From assembly GCA_946811185.2 (NCBI GenBank), contig OX328107.1, forward strand, positions 25,565,587 through 25,629,586: a stretch of DNA of 64,000 bases, in the 5' to 3' direction. Positions 34,001-43,190 of this stretch are shown here, in pieces. This DNA comes from Hippopus hippopus. Lineage: Eukaryota; Mollusca; Bivalvia; Cardiida; Cardiidae. A program made the position numbers and the translations under genes. Position 1 is the stretch's first letter. Each line of letters opens with the position of its first letter. The notes below the pieces were generated by a model, which saw only the letters and a list, made by a program, of their open reading frames with translations, searched no databases and had not been told where the DNA came from.

Positions 34001-36129
34001 TATCGTACTTCTAGCTTCCCAATCTAGCATCTAAACAGCTAAAACAGAACATCTCATTATTCTTACTTTAGATTGTTCCTCTCCATTACTTGGAATTTGA
34101 AGACTGGCAATGTGATTGGCTGAGACAGAATGTCTCAACCAATCAGATGGCTTGTATTCAAATATGGATTAAGAGTTGTATTAACCCTTTACCAAACAAT
34201 CCAGGGTTGTTATGACCCTAAGGTAGAGGCCTGTTGAAAGCATGGTTTGAAAAGTAGAAAATGCTGGTAACCAGAATTTTCTACTTTTCCGACTGTGTTT
34301 TCTGCCTGTTAAAGAACTTAATTTTATTTGTACAACTTTCAGATTTTTCCTCTGCAGATGCTTTCAGTTTAGAAGAGTCTAAAGTTTGTCGGTTAAGTTT
34401 GATGAAAATATCTCAAGTTCTATCTTTCAGGTATACTAGACTGTGAAGAAACAGAAGAAGATGATGAAAATGATGAAATACTGAAAGAATTACGAGCCAA
34501 ACAGGCAGAACTGAAAGCTGTGTGTAATTACAATATCCAGGCCACGAAGAAACTGTACAAACTAGCTAAGGAGGAAATGGGGAGACAAGAGATGAAGAGG
34601 AAACTAGCTGCAGCTGACTCTGAGGTAACTAACAGTGGAACAGTTGTTTCTGCATAACCTTGAGTATCGAAGATACATTATATGAATGAATATATCTAGA
34701 AATTTGAAGAACTGACTAGAGTGGACCTGGCAAGAAAAGTAACAGCAGTTGGGATTGCTTACAAAGGCAAATTGAATCTGAGTGGTGTCGGTAGTTGTGA
34801 GGTAAAGCGTCTGCCTTGCAACCCTTGAAGCAGGTGTCAACTTTGGGACCATACTTTAGCCCACACATTCAGTGAGAGTACTGGTGTGGTTTCCAGGAAG
34901 CAGAATTGAGAGAGATTAGTATAAGTTGCAAAAACTTGTTTATCAATCAGTGTAAAATATGTACTGAAAATTGAATCTGCTGCAGCTCAATATTTTCCTA
35001 GAAAGAAATATCATTTATGAAAAAAAATATCTATCAATAGATTCAATCTTTCTTTTCATGCATATTGGACAAGAAATTTTTACTGAAGTAATGTTGGCAC
35101 AGATCACAGTATTTTAGCCGTAGAAAAGGTTGAAAACATTGTGTGAAAAAGAGATAATACGGGTTACCAACATGTCTCCTTTTCCCACACTGTTTCAAAT
35201 TCTTCAGGTCCTCAAAACAGGCAATTGTTTTGTACTGGGTTAAATTTTTGATAACATAAATAACCCAATTTTTGAAATTAGCTATGCTGTGTGACGAGAG
35301 GACGTAATTCATCTGCAAAAAGTATCAATCCAAGTCAGTCTGCCCAGTCCATTTTGGCTGACCTTGGCTAAACTTTCTGCTTTTGATCAATTTTCTGCAT
35401 TCTATAGGACTAGTGTACCTCATTATTCAGTTAGTTGTTAGAGAAAATGGGTTTTGTGGATCCACAATTTTATGATGACTGGCTTGGTATCATGGATCAT
35501 GGGGATGCGTCAAGCCCCCTTTTGCCAGAGCATGACTTAAATGTTTTGTTTCACCTATGTTTGAACCAATTTGATTAGTTGATGAAAGTTATCATTTGGC
35601 TTTTAAAATATCTACAAGCTGCTAAAAATAGTGTTGACCTCTCAAATTTGTTCAATATATTCATGTTGGTAATAAAAATAAAATTTCCATTTTGCAATGG
35701 ATTTTTTTTCTGTGTCCTATATTTTGAACTTTATTACCTGATGTTTATCCATTTATACTAGACGGAAGATAAATTACTGCAGATGAGGATGACCTAAATA
35801 ACTTTTTTCAGTCGAGTTTAGAATTATGTGAAAAAAGGTAATACAGTTGGACACCATGTCTAATAGAGTTAGAGAGGACAAAAATTGGAGGAAAAAAGAT
35901 GAAGTGCCTGTGATTAAAAAAGATAGCATTAATTCTGAAAAATGGCCAGTGCAACAGTTATTGCAAGCATTATCATTATCTTTACTATCATTTTTAATAG
36001 GTGATGGAAGCCTACAGAAAACTGCAAATGACCAAACAGAAAAAGAAAATACCCTCCAAAAAGGAAAGAGAAGCCGTCATCAAGGCCTTGAAAGACAGAG
36101 AGCAGCTTGTCAAAGCTCTAGATGTTTGA
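24966..36129 (+). CDS. TADA3: Transcriptional adapter 3 (ADA3), complete
   Basis: Nine exons: 24966-25065, 26293-26483, 28328-28471, 30113-30368, 31345-31432, 32241-32356, 33355-33465, 34431-34624 and 36001-36129. All are GT/AG with matching phases, and they give about 442 residues against 432 in human TADA3. Conserved blocks in order: CPLLFPDLDPVDHVKHCPKY, EELDLVQADLETLLASA, NKFWSAVEPYCADIT, PPLGMHYTEKWAEEDMLEEQ, SPFGPLTQRLVSALIEENI, RIKRELEEQGILDCEE, ELRAKQAELKAVCNYN, KKEREAVIKALKDREQLVKA. Known role: it links ADA2 and the GCN5/PCAF acetyltransferase in the SAGA and ATAC coactivator complexes in the nucleus. A 5' UTR exon probably lies upstream. The stop TGA is about 30 bases from a repeat element, so the 3' UTR probably runs into it. 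No sign of decay. Confidence 0.97.
25066..26292 (+). other. TADA3 intron 1
   Basis: Contains a worn family A MITE (25090-25312), a second fragment (about 25460-25590), an 86-bp imperfect tandem duplication (25824 and 25910, GAAATTAGATTGCT) and a SINE tail fragment (26050-26190, GATATGACTGAAATGATATT). Confidence 0.65.
26293..26483 (+). CDS. TADA3: TADA3 exon 2
   Basis: Acceptor TGTTACAG; encodes ILSRGENEVIGLEELDLVQA and LKILENEMQVLTNWQEKSGE, predicted coiled coil. The donor is ambiguous: GTG|GTCAGT (end 26483, used here) or AAA|GTGGTC (end 26480). Both are phase 0 and differ by one Val. Confidence 0.93.
26960..28287. mobile_element. Family A MITE split by a 1.1-kb element
   Basis: Left part TTAACTCTTTACCATACAAT to CCTTTTCCCACATTG; right part TCTACCATTTTGAGAAG to TTTGGTAAAGAGTTAA. 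The insertion sits where the family consensus reads CCCACAATGTTTTCTACC. All lies in TADA3 intron 2. Confidence 0.8.
27072..28167. repeat. About 1.1-kb dispersed element, copy 2 (reverse of 341-1415)
   Basis: Begins GTTAGCTCCACTGGCCGAAG and ends TCAAGCGCCTCTAG, with two internal units (starts 27072 and 27544). It is nearly identical over long stretches to the copy at 341-1415 but in the opposite orientation. The (GTCC)n tracts differ in length. Confidence 0.87.
28328..28471 (+). CDS. TADA3: TADA3 exon 3
   Basis: Encodes the basic, low-complexity linker QPDTPVKRGKVGDDKPSKKF to KIKSKLSQVQDNQK. The donor AAA|GTAAGA is used; an upstream CAG|GTACAA (end 28453) is also in phase and would remove six residues. 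Confidence 0.87.
28947..29106. mobile_element. 160-bp inverted-repeat element
   Basis: ACATTATGTTGTAGTAACTT at the left is complementary to AAGTTACTACAACATAATAT at the right, and TTTGATACTGGGTGAG faces CGATATCAAATTTTCTCAC in the centre. The flank TTCC/GGAA is ambiguous for a target duplication. Confidence 0.75.
29124..29326. mobile_element. Family B palindromic MITE (TTAA ends)
   Basis: Starts TTAACCCTTAGATAACCCC and ends GCACGTTAAGGGTTA. The centre is the hairpin AGATCAGACTGCACAATCTG / CAGTCTGATCTTAATTTT. Shares the CCCTT/AAGGG-TTAA end style of family A. Confidence 0.8.
30113..30368 (+). CDS. TADA3: TADA3 exon 4
   Basis: Acceptor CTTTTTAG; encodes IRVPDYDLVDSPQVEVSKLP and the highly conserved FWSAVEPYCADITNED and PPLGMHYTEKWAEEDM blocks. 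Donor GAAG|GTAGAT, phase 1. Confidence 0.96.
30440..30710. mobile_element. Family A MITE, damaged
   Basis: Centre AATGCTGGTTTCCATCATTT and right end ACTAGTTGGTAAAGTGTTA. In TADA3 intron 4. Confidence 0.6.
31015..31255. mobile_element. Family A MITE, damaged
   Basis: Has GAAAACATAATGGGGAAAGT, AATGCTGGTTACCAATTCCC and ATAATGTTTTCAAAAGCC. The right half of the central hairpin is deleted. Confidence 0.65.
31345..31432 (+). CDS. TADA3: TADA3 exon 5
   Basis: Encodes AKIGERRKSTNGITDTNGAT and LLKKVESG, matching the DALLKKSE region of the human protein. Donor TGG|GTAAGT, phase 2. Confidence 0.9.
31567..31792. mobile_element. Family A MITE
   Basis: TTAACTTTCTACCAAACAAC to GTGTGGTAAAGGGTTAA with the intact centre AATGCTGGTTACCAGCATA. 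In TADA3 intron 5. Confidence 0.82.
32241..32356 (+). CDS. TADA3: TADA3 exon 6
   Basis: Acceptor CGATCTAG; encodes LHDESPFGPLTQRLVSALIE and ENIMTPMDDEMEEAIPIG. The FG-LTQRL-AL-EENI block is a strong family match. Confidence 0.95.
32381..32625. mobile_element. Family A MITE with internal duplication
   Basis: TTAACACTTTCCCAAACAAT to TGTGGTAAAGGGTTAA. The left arm block AAACATTGTGGGAAAAGAAG is followed by a second, partial AACATTGGGGGGAAAGGAG, an arm duplication. Confidence 0.78.
32836..33325. mobile_element. Two worn family A MITE copies
   Basis: The first spans about 32836-33085 (GAGAAAATGCCAGTTACCAC). The second spans about 33113-33322 (AATGCTGCTTACCAACATTT, right end GCTTTGCAAAGGGTTTAA). 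Both are in TADA3 intron 6, and the second ends about 30 bases before exon 7. Confidence 0.6.
33355..33465 (+). CDS. TADA3: TADA3 exon 7
   Basis: Encodes TLDESAAISPKALAKQLNLG and HLEKRIKRELEEQG, equal to the LE-RIKEEL--QG block of human TADA3. Acceptor CATTTTAG, donor CAAG|GTCTGG. Confidence 0.93.
33779..34000. mobile_element. Family C palindromic repeat copy
   Basis: GTTTAATGTGTCTTTGTGAT at the left, CTGGTCCTTTGACATGCAG, then AGGTTAGCCTGCGCAGGCTG and TTTGCAGATGCATTTA. In TADA3 intron 7. Confidence 0.75.
34181..34397. mobile_element. Family A MITE next to TADA3 exon 8
   Basis: TTAACCCTTTACCAAACAAT to GTCGGTTAA; centre AATGCTGGTAACCAGAATTT. It ends about 33 bases upstream of the exon 8 acceptor and so may supply part of the branch-point region. 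Confidence 0.78.
34431..34624 (+). CDS. TADA3: TADA3 exon 8
   Basis: Encodes the acidic CEETEEDDENDEILKELRAK followed by QAELKAVCNYNIQATKKLYK and a helical KLAKEEMGRQEMKRKLAAAD. Acceptor TATCTTTCAG lies about 35 bases after the end of a family A MITE; donor GAG|GTAACT, phase 0. Confidence 0.95.
34625..36000 (+). other. TADA3 intron 8
   Basis: Contains a SINE-head-like stretch (34790-34830, GGTAGTTGTGAGGTAAAGCG), a worn family A MITE (about 35043-35250), a family C copy (about 35310-35545) and otherwise unassigned AT-rich sequence. Confidence 0.6.
36001..36129 (+). CDS. TADA3: TADA3 exon 9 (stop)
   Basis: Acceptor TTTTTAATAG, then VMEAYRKLQMTKQKKKIPSK and KEREAVIKALKDREQLVKAL, ending DV and TGA at 36127-36129. 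This fits the human C terminus (KEK--W--LKERE---K-L). A reading of the same bases in another frame is a shadow. Confidence 0.95.
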   Translation: MMEAYRKLQMTKQKKKIPSKKEREAVIKALKDREQLVKALDV

Positions 36130-36157
36130 AATAGCTTTTGTCGTTTTATTAGCTCAC

Positions 36158-37632
36158 CTGAGCATGAAGTGCTAGTGTGAGGTAGTGTGATCGGTCGTTG
36201 TCCGGCGTCCATCTGTCCGTTTGTCCACAATTCCTTTAAACATCTTCTCCTCCTAAACCGCTGGGCCAATCTTGATGAAACTTGGCAGGGATGTTCCTTG
36301 GGTGAAGCTCTACCAAAGTTGTTCAAGAGATTGAATTCCACCCATAACTCTGGTTGCCATGGCAACAGAAAGGGAAAAAAATAGCAAAATCTTTGAAAAT
36401 TTTCTTCTCTGAAACTAGAAGGTGTAGGGCTTTGATATTTGGTATGTAGCATCTCCTAGTGGACCTCTACCAAGTTTGTTCATATGATGCCCCTGGGGTC
36501 AAAACTGGTCCCGCCCTGGGGGTCACAAGTTCGAACATAGGAACAAAGAAGGTAAACTTTAAAATTCTTCTTCTCTGAAACTAGAAGGCGTGGAGCTTTG
36601 ATATTTGACATCTAGCATCTCCTAGTGGACCTCTACCAAGTTTGTTCATATGATGCCCCTGGGGTCAAAACTGGTCCCGCCCTGGGGGTCACAAGTTCGA
36701 ACATAGGAACAAAGAAGGTAAACTTTAAAATTCTTCTTCTCTGAAACTAGAAGGCGTGGAGCTTTGATATTTGACATCTAGCATCTCCTAGTGGCCCTCT
36801 ACCAAGTTTGTTCATATGATGCCCTAGGGGTCAAAACTGGCCCCTCCCCGGGGGTCACAAGTTCGAACATAGGAACAAAGAAGGAAAACTTTAAAATTCT
36901 TCTTCTCTGAAACTGGGAGGCATAGAGCTTTGATATTTGGTATCTAGCATCTCCTAGTGGACCTTAACCAAATTTGTTCATATGATCCTCCAGGGGTCAA
37001 AACTGGCCCCGCACCGGGGGTCACAAGTTCAAATATAGGAACAAAGAAGGAAAACTTTAAAATTCTTCTTCTCTGAAACTGGGAGGCGTAGAGCTTTGAT
37101 ATTTAGTATGTAGCATCTCCTAGTGGACCTTAACCAAATTTGTTCATATGATCCCCCAGGGGTCAAAACTGGCTCTGCCCCAGGGGTCACAAGTTCGAAC
37201 ATAGGAACAAAGAAGGAAAACTTTAAAATTCTTCTTCTCTGAAACTAGAAGGCGTAGAGCTTTGATATTTGGTATGTAGCATCTCCTAGTGGACCTCTAC
37301 CAAGTTTGTTCATACGATGCCCCTGGGGTCAAAACTGGCCCTGCCCCGGGGGTCAAAAGTTCTAACATAGGAACAAAGAAGGAAGACTTTAAAATTCTTC
37401 TTCTCTAAAACTGGAAGGTGTAGAGCTTTGATATTTGGTATGTAGCATCTCCTAGTGGACCTCTACCAAATTTGTTCAAATGATGCCACTGGGGTAAAAA
37501 CTGTCCCCGTCTCGGGGGTCACAAGTTCGAACAAAGGAACAAAGAAGGAAAACTTTAAAATTCTTCTTTTCTAAACCTGAAAGGCATAGAACTTTGATAT
37601 TTGGTATGTAGTGAACCTGTTCTAAGTTTGTT
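36158..37632. repeat. Tandem array of a 166-bp unit, GCTCACCTGAGC-ended element
   Basis: Starts AGCTCACCTGAGCATGAAGT. The unit marker CTTTGATATTTG recurs at 36430, 36596, 36762, 36928, 37094, 37260, 37426 and 37592, exactly 166 apart. Units contain GGTCACAAGTTCGAACATAG and AGCATCTCCTAGTGGAC. The array is cut off on the right by the next element. Confidence 0.9.
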
Positions 37633-39456
37633 AGCCCACCTGAGCACAACGTGTTCAGTCAGTTCGAAATTGGGTCACCTGGGGTCATAAACTAGGTCAC
37701 TAGGTCAAATTAAAGTAATACCTTGTGGGCACTCTAGAGGCCACATTTTTTGCTCAAATGACTTGAAATTTGGTCAGAATGTTTGTCTTGATAAAATCTT
37801 ACATGAGTCCAAATTTGGGTCAACTGGGGTAATAAACTATGTCACTAGGTCAAAGTAATACCTTGTGGGCATTGTAGAGGCCAAATTTTTTGCTCAATTG
37901 ACTTGAAAATTGGTCAGAATGTTTTTCTTGATAAAATCTCACATGAATCCGAATTTGGGTCAACTGGGATCATAAACTAGGTCACTAGGTCAAATTAAAG
38001 AAATACCTTGTGGGCACTCTAGAGGCCACATTTTTTGCTCAATTGACTTGAAAATTGTTCAGAATGCATTTTGATAAAATCTCTTGAAAAAATCTAGGAT
38101 GAGTTTAAAATTTTGTCACCTGGGTCATAGTCTAGGTCACTAGGTCAAATTAAAGAAATACCTTGTGGTCACTCTACAGGCCACATAACTTGCTCACTTG
38201 ACTTGAAAATTGGTCAGAATGTTTGTCTTGATGAAATATCGAATGAGTTTGAAATTTGGTCACCTGGGGTCATAAACTAGGTCACTTGGTCAAAATAAAG
38301 AAATACCTTGTGGGCACTCTAGAGGCCACATTTATTGCTCAATTGACTTGAAAATTGGTCAGAATGTTTGTCTTGATAAAACACCACATGAGTCTGAATT
38401 TTGGTCATGTGGGGTCTTAAATTAGGTCACTAGGTCAAATTAAAGAAATACCTTGTGGGCACTCTAGAGGCCACATTTATCATTCAATTGATTTGAAAAT
38501 TGCTTAAAATGTTTGTCTTGATGAAATCTAGGATGAGTTCAAAATTGGGTCACCTGGGGTCATAAACTAGGTCACTAGATCAAATTAAAGAAATACCTTT
38601 AAGGCACTCTAGAGGCCACATTTTTTGCTCAATTGACTTGAAAATTGGTCAGAATGTTTGTCTTGATGGCATCTCACATGAGTCTGAATTTGGGTCAACT
38701 GGGATCATAAACTAGGTCACTAGGTCAAATTAAAGAAATACCTTGTGGGCACTCTAGAGGCCACATTTTTTGCTCAAACGACTTGAAAATTGTTCAGAAT
38801 GTTTGTTTTGATAAATTTTCAGATGATTGTTAAATTGGGTCATGTGGAGTCATAAACTAGGTCACTAGGTCAAATTAAAGAAATACTTTGTGGGCACTCT
38901 AGAAGCCACATTTATTGTTCAATCAATTTGAAAATTGGATAAAATGTTTTTCTTGATGAAATCTAGGATGAGTTCAAAATTGGGTCACCTGGGGTCATAA
39001 TCTAGGTTACTAGGTCAAATTAAAGAAATACCTTTAGGGCACTCTAGACATCACATTTCTTGCTCAATTGACTTGAAAATTGGTCAGAATGTTTGTCTTG
39101 ATGAAATATCAGATGAGTTTGAAATTGGGTCAGCTGGGGTCATAAACTAGGTCACTGGGTCAAATTTAAGAAACACCTTGTGGGCACTCTAAAGGCCACA
39201 TTTATTGCTCAATTAACTTGAAAACTGTTCAGAATGTTTGTCTTGATAAATTTTTTAATGAGTTCTAAATTGGGTCACGTGGGGTGATAAATTAGGTCAC
39301 CAGGTCAACTTACGGAAATTCCTTGTGGACGCTCTAGAGGCCTCATTTTAAGCTCAATTGACCTGACAGTTGGTCAGAAATTGAATTATGCACGTTGAGT
39401 GAATTTCGCCTATTGACTCAGGTGAGCAATCCAGGGCAATCATGGCCCTCTTGTAG
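37633..39456. repeat. Tandem array of a 145-bp unit (reverse of 9126-10475)
   Basis: Starts AGCCCACCTGAGCACAA and ends CTCAGGTGAGC, then GGGCAATCATGGCCCTC. The marker CTCTAGAGGCCACA recurs about 12 times, mostly 145 bases apart (38316, 38461, 38606, 38751, 38896, 39041, 39186, 39331). The unit text (TTGGTCAGAATGTTTGTCTT) is the complement of the first array. Confidence 0.9.
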
Positions 39457-39496
39457 TTGTGGAAAGGGTGTTTGCTGAGGCTAGTTTACTACAGTT

Positions 39497-40135
39497 AACA
39501 CTTTACTAAGTGATCTTCAACTCTTTGCTAAGTGATCCCCTACAGAAGAAAGCTTTTATAATTTTGTAGGAAAAAGAGATTTTCTTGTTTTCACACACTA
39601 TTTTCTACCCTATCTAAGATATGTCACATTACATTAGCCACAGTTAATGTAATATATAAATGTTTTAATTTTAGGCAAGTCTAAAGTTTTGACATTGTGT
39701 AAAGTGTTAACTATTGCTTAAGATTTAATCCATTACCTCCTGAAACAATTTGCAGCAGATAAAGTTGAAAAAATAAATGTGAACATAAATAATCATTATA
39801 AATCAAAAAATAATGTTTGGATGTGTAAGAAAATACTGAAATTCTTTTGTTCTTCAAGCAATGTTTTCTATGTCACAATGCTGTGAAAGGGGTCTGCTAC
39901 CAGGGGGGAAAAACTGTAAGCCATTTGTAATGTTTTAACTCTTGTTAAAAATGTTAGCGATGTCCAAATGGAAGGGATTTACAAACACAATGTGGCTTAC
40001 ATTTTTAAATTTGTCTCAAAAGCCAGAAAACATTGTGGGAGAAGAATATGCTGGTTACCAGCATTTTCTCCTTTTCCCATAATGTTTTCAGAAGCCTTCT
40101 TCCTCAAGGTTGTTAGGATTGTGTTGTAAAGGAAT
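39497..40135. mobile_element. Two family A MITE copies
   Basis: A worn copy at about 39497-39710 (GTTAACACTTTACTAAGTG) and a better one at about 39940-40135 with GAATATGCTGGTTACCAGCA. Sequence between them is unassigned. Confidence 0.6.
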
Positions 40136-40408
40136 AAATCATATAATTGGAGTGAAATATAGGCTAGTTGTGTGCATAGCTGTGTCAATTTAATTTCATG
40201 AGGGTAGTTTTAGATACAGTACTGTCTGTGCACAGAACAAGAGAGCAGCTGTATGTTCATCCATAGGTCATTACATATTCTTGTGTCTTTGTTTCATGTA
40301 AATTTAGTGCAATATAAATCATTTTATCATTGAAGTGTTTCAAGGTCATACAAAAACCAGTTGTGGAGTGACCGGTTAATTCATGATACAAATTTGCAAC
40401 AGAAGTCT

Positions 40409-40635
40409 TAACCCTTTACCACACAATGACGCCTTTTGACGCCCCTAAAAAAGAGGCCTTTTGAAAACATTGTGGGAAAAGGAGAAAATGCTGGTAACCA
40501 GCATTATCTCCTTTTCCCACAAAGTTTTCTACCCTATCACAGAAAAGTTGCGTCATTTGAGCCACTATGAAATTGTCGTCTGCAAATGCTTTCAATTTGG
40601 ATAGGTCTTAAATTTTGCCGTGTGGTAATGGGTTA
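40409..40635. mobile_element. Family A MITE, well preserved
   Basis: TTAACCCTTTACCACACAAT to GTGTGGTAATGGGTTAA. It shares the unusual GACGCCCCTAAAAAAGAGGC block, in reverse, with the copy at 48983-49211, so the two are close sisters. Confidence 0.88.
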
Positions 40636-41038
40636 ATGAAAACATCCTATAGAAATTGGGAAATTCAGTATGAGTAAGGGCTTCATACACTTCAAAAGCA
40701 TGATAGCAAAAGGAGTAACTGCTGTTCACAAACAGTTTTCTTGTTGCCACAATGCTTTCAAAATGGTTTGTTGCAAAAAGAAAATAAAATCCATCCTTTT
40801 CATTAACATTTGTGGTACATAAGAAATGGAGGCTCATGTCCCTGTTCTGCTGTAACTCATTGGATTTTAAAAACAATTGATCTGTGCTGTGACAAAAGTG
40901 GGTTTAATCACAGGCCTTTGAAGCTCTATTGGTATTATCTTGGAACACTAAAAGTGTCCTTGGTCGATCATCGAACACTTACAGCACATTGGTGCATCGC
41001 CTGTATATTACGGAATATATACTCAAATTTTCATTAAC

Positions 41039-41124
41039 ACTGTTTCTATAAATAGCACATTGGTGACTCCCTTTATATACGATACAGAGGGAATCCCCAT
41101 GTGCTATTTATAGTAACAGTGTCC
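41039..41124. repeat. 86-bp perfect-ended hairpin
   Basis: ACACTGTTTCTATAAATAGC and its near-complement GCTATTTATAGTAACAGTGT face each other around a short loop (TATACGATACAGAGG). It may be a minimal MITE. Confidence 0.75.
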
Positions 41125-41183
41125 GATAATAAAAATTTCGTTATCCCTTGACAGACCAATGGAGTTTCAGATGCCTATGGTTT

Positions 41184-41402
41184 AATGTATCTCCTTGATA
41201 CATTCTATCAAGCAAGACCTCACAAAAATATGGATCCTTATGATCCATTTTGTCTGAAAACCAGCTGAATCCTTAGACTGGTCCTTTGACATGCAGAAGA
41301 TTGACCAAGTGCAAAAAGTTTCAACCAGGGTCAACCTGGGTGGAATGGCAGGCTGCCTAGGGTTGATACTTTCAGCAGATGCATTACACCATCTTTTCAT
41401 AG
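41184..41402. mobile_element. Family C palindromic repeat copy
   Basis: TTTAATGTATCTCCTTGATA at the left, GGTCCTTTGACATGCAGAAG, GGGTCAACCTGGGTGG and TTCAGCAGATGCATTACACC. Confidence 0.75.
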
Positions 41403-41805
41403 AGCATAGCTAATATACATGGACATATTATGCCTACCAAAACTGCAAGATTAGCTTTCTGATTGGATGACACCATAACACAGCCAATCAGATACAAGCC
41501 TTATATGTGGAATGGTCAGTGAACGAGGTGTTTGGATGTATATAGTTTTGGCCAAAAAGTTGGCTAGAATTATCGTTTAACTTTCAATCAAATTTAGAGG
41601 CCCATATGGGCCTGAATCACTTTATTGGCTATTTCTGGCCAGTGCATTTTACTGGCAAAGAAAACCTTCTGTAATTAACCATGTGAAAACTGAATAAAAA
41701 AAAATGTTCCAAATCTTTTGATATTTTTGTTTATTTATATTCAACTAGCTCTATCAGGTAATGATAGTTCTCATGTAGTACAGTTTAAACTACTAATCCA
41801 CCAAG
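41403..41805. other. Unassigned spacer
   Basis: AT-rich, with a GATTGGATGACACC/CAGCCAATCAGATAC pair (41460-41495) that could be the edge of a repeat. No gene. Confidence 0.4.
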
Positions 41806-42165
41806 CCAAAGTAGTGCAGTCTGTACCATACAGGACTTGAGAACATGGGGTTGCTGCTTCGAATCCCTGGCTTAGCCAATTTCTTTCTGAGGATTGATGA
41901 TAGTCATTGCAAAAAGATTCATTCCTCCCGTGATAAACCTTATCTTTCTGCATGTGTGAAGATGTGAAAGGAACGCCTTTTTCCACCACCTCATTACCAC
42001 ACAAATCCAAGTTTTAAGGAGGTAACCAGCATTTCCTCCTTTTCCCACAATGTTTTCAACAATATCAAGTACAGAAATCATTTGAGCTACATTTATCTTG
42101 TCATCTGCAAAGCTTACAATTTGGTTTTGTCCAAAATTTTATCATTTTGTAAAGAGTTGAAGAGC
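41806..42165 (+). repeat. SINE copy followed by a family A MITE fragment
   Basis: 41806-41935 repeats the SINE of 24468 (GACTTGAGAACATGGGGTTG, CTTCGAATCCCTGG, GAGGATTGATGATAGTCATT). 41985-42165 is a family A copy with CAGCATTTCCTCCTTTTCCC and its right end. Confidence 0.7.
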
Positions 42166-42599
42166 TCCAGTGGCCTTGCTTTCTTCTAGTGTTGTATTTC
42201 TTGTAACTGGATGATCAGGAGCAGTGCAATTGATTTGTTTGCACACTGAAAAAGATGTGTAAGTCAATGGGAAGTCAGAATTTCATGAAATACTTTTTGG
42301 CTATTGAGAGTTCAAACCAGCCTCGCTGACAATTTAAGAAATTACACTATAGTTATCCCGTCAAGTGTCTTGGGGTAAACTTCAAATAATTGACTATCTC
42401 TCAAACTATAGGGCTAACACTAAGATTATAATTATCAACAAGCTCTTGATATAACAGTTTCTAAAAGTACAGCTGACAGCCACTGACCTCAGACATGGGC
42501 TTGTATATAAATGGCTAAGTTCAACTCCTTAACAAACAATCCCATGTTTTAATAACCCTGGAGAAACCTGTTGAAACAAGCAATTTCGTTGAAATGATA

Positions 42600-43190
42600 T
42601 CCCCCGCCAAAAAAGACCTTTTTTGATACAAACATATTAGAGGTATTGTGTGTTGCATGAACGTGTGGCCTTTTTGTTAATGGTCCATGCTAAATTACAC
42701 ATTAAGCCCCCTTTTTCCATGGCACAGCATTTCATTAAATGAAAAATATATAAGCGGTCCATAATGAGATAATACATTAAGTCCCCTTTTACCATAACAT
42801 GGCATTTCATTAAATGAAAACAAATGATGAAAATATACATTAAGCCCCCTTTTTTCATGACACATCATTATATATAAAAGAAAATTGTATCAATGGACTA
42901 TCCTAAGAAAGACATGCATGAAGTTTCATAAATGTTCGTCAAGGACTTCAGAAGATATCTGTCCAGGTGGACGAATGGGCGAACTAACTGTTATTGGTCC
43001 ATAATGAAATTATACATTTAGCCCCCTTTTTTCATGACATGGCATTTCATGAAATAAAATCAAATAACTATTGTCTGTGGCTTAATAAAGATGAAGTTTA
43101 ATTGCATTTTGTCCTGTAGTGAAAGAGATATTGGTCCATAATGAAAATATTTGTCAAGCCCCCTTTTTCCATGACATGACATTTAATGAA
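42600..43190. repeat. Irregular repeat with AAGCCCCCTTTTTCCATG
   Basis: The block (ATTAAGCCCCCTTTTT, CCATGRCAYGGCATTTCAT) recurs near 42705, 42777, 42840, 43018 and 43158 with GGTCCATAATGA spacers. It is an old, uneven tandem array. Confidence 0.7.

Noticed and set aside
36012..36452. 146-codon minus-strand frame over the TADA3 last exon
   Set aside because: It is antisense to a well-supported TADA3 exon and then enters repeat sequence; no features.
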